Assembly (NCBI GenBank): GCA_003152955.1
Contig: PMBQ01000240.1
Coordinates: forward strand, 1 to 5,769
Direction of reading: 5' to 3'
Source of the DNA: Candidatus Bathyarchaeota archaeon
GTDB taxonomy: Archaea > Thermoproteota > Bathyarchaeia > 40CM-2-53-6 > FEN-987
Length of the DNA: 5,769 nucleotides
The notes under the pieces are model-generated. The model was not told where the DNA came from. It saw nothing but the letters and a program-made list of their open reading frames with translations, and ran no database searches. Below are positions 1 through 5,234 of this stretch, piece by piece (position 1 is the stretch's first letter; each line of letters begins with the position of its first letter). The position numbers and the translations under genes were made by a program.

Positions 1-2
1 TG

Positions 3-659
3 CTCACAGTAACCGGAACGAGCGACACACCCTCGCTAACTCACCAGATCACTTTGTACCTGCGGGTATCCCCATGCCTCATCGCCACAGCAACTTACGG
101 CTCTGAACTCGCGCCGCAAGTGCAGTTCCTCCGAAACTTCCGCGACCAACAGATTACTACCACCTTCGCCGGCTCAAACTTCATGCAGGTCTTCAACGCG
201 TGGTACTACTCATTCAGCCCCGCCGTCGCGCAATATGAGAGCTCACACGCAACAGTGCGCACAGTCGCCAAAGTGGCACTCTACCCACTTATCGACGTGC
301 TCCAGTTCGCATCGCTGACGTATACTATGGTCGCAGTGCAACCGGAACTCGCGGCTCTGGTCGCAGGCTTGGCGGCCAGCTCTCTCATCGGACTCGTGTA
401 CCTTGCAATCCCAATGGTCCCCGTATTCTGGTTGAGCCGGAACAGAGTTGACCCCAGAACCAAGAGTAGAGTTGCGAGATGGCTGGCGGTAACACTAACC
501 GCTCTGATTGTTGGTTTCATAGTCTCAGAGATTTTCGCGCTACCGGTCGTGATGATGCTGGTTAGCGCTGGTCTCATTCTGACGGCGCTAGGAACGGGGA
601 GCGTTTTGCCAGCTCTTGAGATCGTTGAACACTTCAGAAAGAAAGCTCACTATGACTAA
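3..659 (+). CDS. CFI-box membrane-anchored surface protein, C-terminal part (5' end outside window)
   Basis: The frame is open to the left edge, so the TTG at 54 is not the start; the 17 codons before it continue the protein. Residues 1-24 of the fragment, containing TVTGTS and then LTHQITLYLRVSP, look like the last strands of an Ig-like extracellular repeat. Residues 25-75 form a CFI-box: CLIATATYGSEL, then VQFLRNFRD, TTFAGSNFM and FNAWYYSFSPAVA. This motif is recurrent near the C-termini of exported archaeal proteins. About four hydrophobic helices follow (roughly residues 91-112, 116-143, 160-180 and 181-204), with basic loops and a charged tail. The layout suggests a large extracellular protein held in the membrane by its C-terminus. 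The role of the CFI-box is unknown to me; its invariant Cys (codon 75-77) could be a modification or processing site. The stop overlaps the next gene, implying co-expression. The full length and N-terminal domains cannot be seen. Confidence 0.85.
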   Translation, partial: LTVTGTSDTPSLTHQITLYLRVSPCLIATATYGSELAPQVQFLRNFRDQQITTTFAGSNFMQVFNAWYYSFSPAVAQYESSHATVRTVAKVALYPLIDVLQFASLTYTMVAVQPELAALVAGLAASSLIGLVYLAIPMVPVFWLSRNRVDPRTKSRVARWLAVTLTALIVGFIVSEIFALPVVMMLVSAGLILTALGTGSVLPALEIVEHFRKKAHYD

Positions 660-1461
660 TCTCAAGTTCGCGAGAAGCTTTCTCACATGTCTTCTCATCC
701 TGGCAGTCGTGCCGGCAGCATCACTATTGCCGAACGCGAGCAGTCAGACCTCAACAACCATTTCGAATCATCACAGCATAGTTGCGGGTTTTGCTGTCGT
801 GAAACCGAATATTGACGGAGTTTGGAATGCGGGTGAATGGGATGATGCGAATGAGTACTATTTTTCATATGTCTACAGTACTGTGTACGGAATAGCTCAA
901 GCATACTTGAGATGCAAATATGACAACTCGTCGCTGTATTGGCTTATTGACGTACCCTCCGATAACGGCTCAGCATATACTTCAGAAGGTAAGAACTACA
1001 CGGGAAACTTGGCAATCTTTCTAGACCTCAATATGGATGGATTGAGCACGAGCGACAAAGCAGATCCAGAATTCATCATATCAAGCATTGCGAATGAAAC
1101 TACGATTTCCTATTCTGCCAACGAGCCTTCGTGGTCTTCTCAGGTCAATGCGGCACAGAAACTCGGCAGTTCCCCACATGCAAACAAACTTCATAGAATT
1201 TATGAAATATCAATGCCGCTTCAACCATTGCTTCAGTACGGAGAACACAGCTCCCCCGATAGCCTGCCTGCAATCAACGTAGCGCTGAGCGTCAGGGACT
1301 CCTTCGGAAACGGACTCGGATTGGTTGGACCTCCATATCTTTCAGAGCTTGATTTTGGTGCAAGACCTGTTCCGGAGAACATAGAACCAGTAATTCCTCT
1401 CGCTCTGGTGGTTCTACTCATGGGCCTCTACACGCATAGTAGAAAGAGAATCGCAACCTAG
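652..1461 (+). CDS. Secreted, C-terminally anchored protein with CBM9/DOMON-like domain
   Basis: This encodes 269 residues from ATG 652; the frame is open further upstream, but this ATG places a clean signal peptide at the N-terminus (basic MTNLKFAR, then a hydrophobic run to about residue 26). Residues 45-235 resemble the beta-sandwich of CBM9-like/DOMON-like domains: NIDGVWNAGEWDDA (53-66), SLYWLIDVPSD (94-104), and an AIFLDLNMDG strand (121-130) ending in a DxNxDG loop that could bind calcium. Five N-x-S/T sequons (N28, N92, N105, N115, N148) fit a glycosylated surface protein. The C-terminus has PVPENIEP, one hydrophobic helix (about 247-260) and a basic tail THSRKR, resembling archaeal PEF-type sorting or anchoring tails. 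It starts 8 nt inside the CFI-box gene, so translation is probably coupled. No catalytic residues are recognisable; ligand binding (for example sugar or haem) is only a family-level guess. Confidence 0.75.
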   Translation: MTNLKFARSFLTCLLILAVVPAASLLPNASSQTSTTISNHHSIVAGFAVVKPNIDGVWNAGEWDDANEYYFSYVYSTVYGIAQAYLRCKYDNSSLYWLIDVPSDNGSAYTSEGKNYTGNLAIFLDLNMDGLSTSDKADPEFIISSIANETTISYSANEPSWSSQVNAAQKLGSSPHANKLHRIYEISMPLQPLLQYGEHSSPDSLPAINVALSVRDSFGNGLGLVGPPYLSELDFGARPVPENIEPVIPLALVVLLMGLYTHSRKRIAT

Positions 1462-1495
1462 CCGCCTGAGTAAGTGCTTGCTAGGATGCCAGACT

Positions 1496-1507
1496 TCAAA
1501 TATCAAG
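1496..1507 (+). promoter_or_regulatory. Possible archaeal TATA box for the F420-type gene
   Basis: TCAAATATCAAG is an AT-rich element 80 nt before the chosen ATG. It would put a transcription start about 25 nt downstream, inside the large palindrome at 1511-1548. A close relative, TCGAATATCTTG, lies at 2013-2024 before the aldehyde dehydrogenase. This is inferred from composition and position only. Confidence 0.3.
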
Positions 1508-1510
1508 CAC

Positions 1511-1548
1511 AGACTCCCGGAGAAGTCTTCACAATTCTCTCGGAGTCT
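1511..1548. repeat. 38-nt imperfect palindrome / hairpin
   Basis: The arms 1511-1524 and 1535-1548 pair over 14 positions with one C-C mismatch and one G-T wobble, around a 10-nt loop. The outer 7 bp (AGACTCC/GGAGTCT) and inner 5 bp (GAGAA/TTCTC) are perfect. It lies between the surface-protein gene and the F420-type gene. There is no T-run after it, so a bacterial-type terminator is unlikely. It could be a repressor operator at the transcription start or a structured leader. Confidence 0.7.
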
Positions 1549-1576
1549 AAATGATTGTTCGCTTACTTGTCGGTCA

Positions 1577-1581
1577 GGTGA
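1577..1581 (+). promoter_or_regulatory. Ribosome binding site deciding start at 1587
   Basis: GGTGA lies 5 nt before ATG 1587. The upstream in-frame ATG at 1551 has no such site and directly abuts the hairpin arm, so the shorter protein is preferred. Confidence 0.6.
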
Positions 1582-1586
1582 AACCA

Positions 1587-1949
1587 ATGGCAGACGAAGA
1601 TTTAGCCAGCATGACGTCTCAGAAGCTCATTCATCTGACGACCGTCGGGCGACAGACCCACAACCCGCACACTGTGGAGCTCTGGTTTGCTATCCGCGGT
1701 AACAAAGTCTACCTTAGCCATGAAGGCAAAGAAACTCAATGGATGAAGAATATCAAGAAAAGCAGCAACGTTACCTTCGAAATAGGTGGAAAAAACTTCG
1801 CCGGATACGCTCATTTGCTGGAAGACCAAACGGAAGAATCGTGGACGGCCAAAGTTGCACTCTACGAGAAATACTACGGTAAGGCAGCGAAAGAGGTCGT
1901 TGAGGACTGGTTCTCGTTATCAAAACTCCTTGCAGTTGAAGTAACATAA
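1587..1949 (+). CDS. Nitroreductase/deazaflavin (F420)-dependent oxidoreductase family protein
   Basis: This encodes 120 residues from ATG 1587 (GGTGA 5 nt upstream); an ATG at 1551 would add 12 residues that lack family similarity. The core LTTVGRQTHNPHTVELWFA (17-35) matches the signature of small split-beta-barrel F420/nitroreductase proteins (Ddn-like, DUF385 type), in which the LTT-GR-(T/S)G-PHTV segment helps bind the deazaflavin phosphate side. It continues with GNKVYLS (38-44), QWMKNIKKSSNVTFEIGGKNF (51-71) where partners usually have a W(Y)-NL--NP pattern, and KYYGKA (95-100). Family members reduce substrates such as quinones, nitro compounds or lipid-like molecules with F420H2, or use FMN; the substrate here is unknown. 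The usual Gly after the Thr/Ser of the GRxxGxP turn is replaced (THNP). Separate gaps and hairpins on both sides suggest its own transcript. It is distantly similar in layout to the minus-strand gene 5235-5576. Confidence 0.8.
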   Translation: MADEDLASMTSQKLIHLTTVGRQTHNPHTVELWFAIRGNKVYLSHEGKETQWMKNIKKSSNVTFEIGGKNFAGYAHLLEDQTEESWTAKVALYEKYYGKAAKEVVEDWFSLSKLLAVEVT

Positions 1950-2012
1950 CCCTGTGTGTATGGCTCTGAAAGAATAGGCGCCGAATTTCAACTAGCATCT
2001 AGGTCTATCTGA

Positions 2013-2024
2013 TCGAATATCTTG
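2013..2024 (+). promoter_or_regulatory. Possible TATA box for the aldehyde dehydrogenase
   Basis: TCGAATATCTTG matches 9 of 12 positions of the element before the preceding gene. It stands 70 nt upstream of GTG 2095, leaving room for a leader of about 50 nt. Composition and position are the only support. Confidence 0.3.
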
Positions 2025-2085
2025 CGAGGTCAAGCCTTCCTTAGTACATTTTGTCAAAGACAATAACTACAGGAACTTCGCAAGA
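2020..2085. repeat. Long-range inverted repeat in the aldehyde dehydrogenase leader
   Basis: TCTTGCGA (2020-2027) and TCGCAAGA (2078-2085) are perfect 8-nt complements separated by 50 nt. A small TTGTC-AAA-GACAA hairpin (2051-2063) lies between them. The right arm ends directly beside the G-rich ribosome binding site and shares its first bases. The left arm overlaps the possible TATA box, so it may not be transcribed. Confidence 0.4.
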
Positions 2086-2091
2086 GGGGGT
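2084..2091 (+). promoter_or_regulatory. Ribosome binding site of the aldehyde dehydrogenase
   Basis: GAGGGGGT precedes two candidate GTG codons, at 2095 and 2104. Pairing of GAGG (2084-2087) with the 16S tail gives normal spacing to 2095, so that start is chosen. GTG 2104 would shorten the protein by three residues and is not excluded. Confidence 0.5.
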
Positions 2092-2094
2092 AGA

Positions 2095-3417
2095 GTGGTC
2101 TTTGTGATTACGACCGTAAACCCTTACACGGAACAGCCAGTGGGGAAGTACAGAGAAGAAACTATCCAAGACGTCAGAAGGAAAATTGTGAATCTAGAAC
2201 AGGCGCAGCAAGGTTGGAAGCTTGATCTCGATGCGAGACTCGAGGCGCTGAAGCAAGCCAGGACGAATCTAGACTCTAACTTTGGAGAACTCGCGAAACT
2301 CATGAGTTGCGAGATGGGAAAACCTGTAACGCAAAGCGAAGCGGAACTCAAAAAGTGCAAGCTGCTATTCGACTACATGATAGAAAACGCGGCTTCGATG
2401 CTCGCTCCGGAGCAGATTAAGACTGAGGCAAAGAGAAGTTACGTTAGATTCGACCCGCTCGGCACAATCCTCTTGATCATGCCGTGGAACTTCCCAGTAT
2501 GGCAGGTTATGCGAGCAGCCGTCCCTGCTCTTGCTGCCGGCAACGCCGTCATCCTGAAACATGCATCATCAGTTTCAGGCTGCAGCCTTAAGGTTCAGGA
2601 AATCTTCAACCTTGACGTTCTCAAATCCATAATTGCCACGGACGATGTGGCGAGGGCCACCATTCAATACGTAGATGGCATGTCGCTCACCGGATCTACC
2701 GCAGCAGGCTCAAACGTAGCCGAAACAGCAGGGAAAGAACTGAAGAAGATCGTGCTGGAGTTGGGCGGGTCTGACCCTTTCATAGTCCTCGACAGCGCGG
2801 ACTTGGAAGAGGCCTCAAAGAACTGCGCTTACGCGCGAATGCAAAACAATGGGCAATCGTGCATCGCCTCAAAAAGATTCATTGTCCATGAGAAGGTGTA
2901 TGATAGCTTCTACAAGCGAATGAAGGATGAGTTTTCGAAAGTCAAGATAGGTAACCCTCTTGACAAAGACACATTCCTCGGACCACTCTCCAGCAAGAAA
3001 CAGAAAGAGACCGTAGCGGGCCAAGTGAAGAGGCTCAAGTCACTCGGAAAAGTGGAAGAACTCGCAGAGGGATTGAAGGGTAACTTCATCCCGCCAACGA
3101 TCGTGAAGACGGACAAGCTGTTTGATGAGGAAGTCTTTGGCCCTGTGGCCATATTCAAGAAGTTCAAGACTTCCGATGAAGCCGTAATACTCGCAAATGA
3201 AACACCTTACGGACTGGGCGCTTCAATTTGGGGCGACCCAGACGAAGCCGAAAAGCTCGTTCCCAATATCCAAGCAGGAATGGTGTTCGTCAACAAAGTC
3301 GTCGCGTCGGACCCACGTCTCCCATTCGGAGGAGTGAAGAATAGCGGCCTGGGTTCGGAACTTTCGCGTTACGGCTTACTCGAATTCACGGCCAAGAGAA
3401 CTGTCTGGATCACTTGA
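2095..3417 (+). CDS. NAD(P)-dependent aldehyde dehydrogenase, succinate-semialdehyde dehydrogenase group
   Basis: This is a cytosolic enzyme of 440 residues that oxidises an aldehyde to the acid with NAD(P). The active-site set is complete: Asn132 in MPWNFP, cofactor-binding Lys155 in ILKHAS, Glu222 in LELGG, nucleophile Cys256 in NNGQSC, and Glu346 in EEVFGP. The sequence SLTGSTAAGS (197-206) closes the Rossmann fold. The segments SDPRLPFGGVKNSGLGSELS and YGLLEFTAKRTVW at the C-terminus are typical of the Sad/GabD-like succinate-semialdehyde dehydrogenases, but closely related enzymes take other aldehydes. Family members usually have about 455-460 residues. The shortfall here seems to lie partly after KVQEIFN (172), where the usual EAGFPxGxF-like segment of about 8-9 residues before the IA-D strand is missing. 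The start is GTG at 2095, with GTG 2104 possible. The threonine aldolase follows 63 nt downstream on the same strand, so acetaldehyde could be a substrate; that is an inference. Confidence 0.92.
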   Translation: MVFVITTVNPYTEQPVGKYREETIQDVRRKIVNLEQAQQGWKLDLDARLEALKQARTNLDSNFGELAKLMSCEMGKPVTQSEAELKKCKLLFDYMIENAASMLAPEQIKTEAKRSYVRFDPLGTILLIMPWNFPVWQVMRAAVPALAAGNAVILKHASSVSGCSLKVQEIFNLDVLKSIIATDDVARATIQYVDGMSLTGSTAAGSNVAETAGKELKKIVLELGGSDPFIVLDSADLEEASKNCAYARMQNNGQSCIASKRFIVHEKVYDSFYKRMKDEFSKVKIGNPLDKDTFLGPLSSKKQKETVAGQVKRLKSLGKVEELAEGLKGNFIPPTIVKTDKLFDEEVFGPVAIFKKFKTSDEAVILANETPYGLGASIWGDPDEAEKLVPNIQAGMVFVNKVVASDPRLPFGGVKNSGLGSELSRYGLLEFTAKRTVWIT

Positions 3418-3420
3418 TGT

Positions 3421-3473
3421 CACGAAAGTCTCCAGCACGCATATTTGCCTGATGACCCTAACTGGCTTTCGTG
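3421..3473. repeat. Inverted repeat between aldehyde dehydrogenase and threonine aldolase
   Basis: CACGAAAG (3421-3428) and CTTTCGTG (3466-3473) are perfect complements. After a 3-nt bulge (3429-3431), CCAG (3432-3435) pairs with CTGG (3462-3465), giving a 12-bp bulged stem. The loop carries GCATATTTGC (3439-3448), a possible TATA element, and the alternative TTG at 3445. The structure starts 3 nt after the upstream stop and ends 7 nt before TTG 3481. It could be an operator flanking a promoter or an intercistronic RNA hairpin. Confidence 0.6.
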
Positions 3474-3480
3474 CGTTGGT

Positions 3481-4539
3481 TTGAAAGTAGTTGACCTGAG
3501 AAGCGACACCGTCACGCTTCCAACTGAAGAAATGCTCGAAGCGATTCGAACGGCTGAGCTCGGTGACGATGTCTACGGAGAGGACCCCACGGTCAATCGT
3601 CTAGAGAAGCTTGCCGCCGAGAAGATGGGAAAAGAGGCGGCCCTGCTCACCACCAGCGGGACCCAGGCGAACTTAGTTTGCGTGCTAAGTCAAACAAAAC
3701 GGGGTGATGAGGTAATCTTGGAGGCTGATGCGCATTTGTACTACTACGAAGTTGGCGCTTTCTCAGCGCTCGGTGGACTTATCCCACGGCTTGTCAAAGG
3801 ACACCGTGGAGTCATGACCTCACAGGATATTGAAGCAGCTCTTAGGCCTCCGGATATTCATTTTCCACCCACCAGTCTGATCTGCATCGAGAATTCGCAT
3901 AACCGCGCTGGCGGAACAGTTTGGTCGCCTTCACAGATGAAAGAGATTTTTGATTTCGCAAAAAGCCATGGGTTGAGCGTTCATATGGATGGTGCCAGAA
4001 TCTTCAATGCTGCCGTGGCGCAGAATGTTGATGCGCGCGAGTTCACACGGTACGTGGACACGTTGATGTTCTGCCTCTCCAAGAGTCTGAGTGCGCCAAT
4101 CGGTTCTCTAGCTGTCGGAGATCGCAAGTTCATCGATAATGCTAGGCGCTACCGGAAAATGCTTGGAGGAGGCATGCGACAAGCGGGAGTAATCGCGGCT
4201 GCGGGCATAGTCGCAATTGAGACGATGGTTGATCGTCTCAAAGATGATCACGCAAACGCAAAAACGCTGGCGACAGGGCTCGCGAAAATTGAAGGTATCT
4301 CGCTCGATCCATCACAGGTTCAGACGAATATCGTCGCCTACGATGTCACAGGACTAGGGACAAACGCAGCAAACTGGGTTGCGAAAATGAACGACTTCGG
4401 AGTAAAGGCAGGAGCTGTCGAGGGCGGCCGAGTGAGGATGGTTACCCACCGCGGAATCGAAATAGAAGACATAGAATACGCGGTGAGCGTGGCCGAAAAA
4501 ATCGCCACACAATTCAATACGAAAAAATATCATAGCTAA
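3481..4539 (+). CDS. ltaE: Low-specificity L-threonine aldolase (PLP enzyme)
   Basis: This is a fold-type I PLP enzyme of 352 residues that cleaves L-threonine or L-allo-threonine to glycine and acetaldehyde. The family hallmarks are present in order: VDLRSDTVTLPTEEM at the N-terminus, GDDVYGEDPTVNRLE (28-42), the PLP phosphate region TTSGTQANL (57-65), His85 in DAHLYYYE (stacks on PLP), ENSHNRAGG (137-145), HMDGARIFNAA (168-178) with Asp170 and Arg173, Lys201 in CLSKSLSAPIGS (Schiff base), and RMVTHRGI (319-326). Length is normal. TTG 3481 is chosen because homologues begin at MKVVDLRSD. The in-frame TTG at 3445 would add 12 residues unlike the family and lies in a hairpin loop. Neither start has a good ribosome binding site, so the start remains the weak point; a near-leaderless transcript from the TATA-like element at 3439-3448 is possible. 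The role is probably glycine supply or threonine breakdown, perhaps with the aldehyde dehydrogenase upstream. Confidence 0.93.
   Translation: MKVVDLRSDTVTLPTEEMLEAIRTAELGDDVYGEDPTVNRLEKLAAEKMGKEAALLTTSGTQANLVCVLSQTKRGDEVILEADAHLYYYEVGAFSALGGLIPRLVKGHRGVMTSQDIEAALRPPDIHFPPTSLICIENSHNRAGGTVWSPSQMKEIFDFAKSHGLSVHMDGARIFNAAVAQNVDAREFTRYVDTLMFCLSKSLSAPIGSLAVGDRKFIDNARRYRKMLGGGMRQAGVIAAAGIVAIETMVDRLKDDHANAKTLATGLAKIEGISLDPSQVQTNIVAYDVTGLGTNAANWVAKMNDFGVKAGAVEGGRVRMVTHRGIEIEDIEYAVSVAEKIATQFNTKKYHS
4217..4241. repeat. Perfect 10-bp hairpin inside the threonine aldolase gene
   Basis: TTGAGACGAT (4217-4226) and ATCGTCTCAA (4232-4241) are exact complements around a 5-nt loop, GGTTG. It codes for the segment around IETMVDRLK. 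It is the longest uninterrupted short-loop stem noticed in the window. Function is unknown and it may be chance. Confidence 0.7.
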
Positions 4540-4735
4540 CGAAGCTCCACGACACCCCGAAACCAAAAAGATTCTAACGCCCGCATCTTACGGTTCAAAT
4601 CACGCTGCCTGCATCAACATGCCCACACACAGGTCTAGTGGTGCGCACACACACAAAACTACATGAACGACGACGGTTCAAGTACAGCTGCAATCGTACC
4701 AGTGATTTGAAGAAAACTCATGAAAGCGACTATCT
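4540..4735. other. Convergent intergenic gap, apparently non-coding
   Basis: This 196-nt gap separates the plus-strand threonine aldolase from the minus-strand PPOX-type gene. The reading frames across it are short and without recognisable protein features. It holds two (CA)n-like runs (4623-4630 and 4646-4654) around GTGCGCAC (4641-4648), and an imperfect 18-nt direct repeat beginning CGGTTCAA and ending GCTGC (4591-4608 and 4674-4691, 14 of 18 identical). No tRNA fold could be built although GGTTCAAATC resembles a T-loop. Confidence 0.6.
4565..4569 (-). terminator. Possible oligo-T terminator for the minus-strand genes
   Basis: On the minus strand this reads TCTTTTTGG, a T5 run about 170 nt beyond the PPOX-type gene stop. 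Archaeal termination often uses T-rich tracts without a hairpin. The distance is long and the run short, so support is weak. Confidence 0.2.
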
Positions 4736-5137
4736 CTATCTGAAGCCCCAGCTTGCTTTTGTTTCAGGTGTGATTCTGATGAATGGTGCTTCGCCTTCCT
4801 TCCATGGATCTGCTCGGACCCAGCCGAAAGCTCTGTAGAACTGTGAATATGTGTGCGTGAACCCTGCGCCCCTTTCAATCAACTTCGCATTGCCCTGTAT
4901 CAGAACGCCTCGGTTTGGTCTCAGTGTGTCAACGACTAACGCGGTGCGGCTGTTCCGCCTCAAGTTCCGAAGTTTCCTAGTATCATAGTCCACAGCAATC
5001 AGAAACGCATTATCCTTGAAGAGGTAGCTCACAGGAACGACGTGAGGAGTTCCGTTGCTTGAGATGGTGGCAAGCCTTCCTATTTCGTTGCTTCTAAGAA
5101 AACGTACTTCGGTTCTCGTGAAAGTAAGGGAATCCAC
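4736..5137 (-). CDS. PPOX-class split-barrel FMN/F420-dependent oxidoreductase family protein
   Basis: This encodes 133 residues from GTG 5137, fixed by GGTGG 5 nt upstream. It is a member of the pyridoxamine-5'-phosphate-oxidase-like split-beta-barrel fold. Family marks are FTRTEVRFLRSNEIGRLATI (6-25), NGTPHVVPVSYLF (28-40) where the flavin or F420 is usually gripped, DYDTRKLRNLRRNSRTALVVD (50-70), RGVLIQGNAKLIERG (76-90), and the C-terminal FIRITPETKASWGF (119-132), which is typical of the F420/FMN PPOX subfamily. Proteins of this class reduce small unsaturated or oxidised substrates or bind haem and flavins; substrate and cofactor cannot be read from the sequence. The name does not imply true pyridoxamine phosphate oxidase activity, since the length is short and the full PNPOx signature is absent. 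It lies 97 nt after another split-barrel gene on the same strand. Confidence 0.85.
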   Translation of the reverse strand: MDSLTFTRTEVRFLRSNEIGRLATISSNGTPHVVPVSYLFKDNAFLIAVDYDTRKLRNLRRNSRTALVVDTLRPNRGVLIQGNAKLIERGAGFTHTYSQFYRAFGWVRADPWKEGEAPFIRITPETKASWGFR

Positions 5138-5142
5138 CTAGG

Positions 5143-5147
5143 CCACC
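5143..5147 (-). promoter_or_regulatory. Ribosome binding site of the PPOX-type gene
   Basis: On the minus strand AAGGTGG ends 5 nt before GTG 5137, which supports a GTG start in the absence of a nearby ATG. Confidence 0.6.
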
Positions 5148-5234
5148 TTATGAAATAACTCAAACAGGAGAGCCAATGCGCGAACGAACTATAGAGCTTA
5201 CCCTGTAAGATAGATGGTTGTCTAGAAATATGTG

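Noticed and set aside
281..577. Minus-strand reading frame of 98 codons
   Set aside because: It is antisense to the membrane-helix part of the CFI-box gene; its Ser/Thr-rich composition mirrors the hydrophobic codons of the real gene.
1457..1485. CCTAGC/GCTAGG stem at the end of the anchored-protein gene as terminator
   Set aside because: It has only 6 bp, a 17-nt loop and no following T-run; this is within chance expectation.
1551..1586. Upstream ATG start for the F420-type gene
   Set aside because: There is no ribosome binding site, it starts 2 nt after a hairpin arm, and the added residues lie outside the family core; GGTGA supports 1587.
3450..3499. TGATGA and CTGA resembling C and D boxes of a C/D small RNA
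   Set aside because: No terminal stem is present, the second box lies inside the threonine aldolase coding sequence, and such short motifs occur by chance.
4591..4602. GGTTCAAATC resembling a tRNA T-loop
   Set aside because: The flanking bases do not form a 5-bp T-stem (G-A and C-C clashes) and no matching acceptor, D or anticodon arms were found on either strand.
4638..4838. Plus-strand reading frame of 66 codons
   Set aside because: It overlaps the well-supported minus-strand PPOX-type gene, has low-complexity basic composition and shows no protein signature.
5197..5209. CTTAC-CCT-GTAAG mini hairpin upstream of the PPOX-type gene
   Set aside because: It is a 5-bp stem with a 3-nt loop, too common by chance to call a regulatory element.
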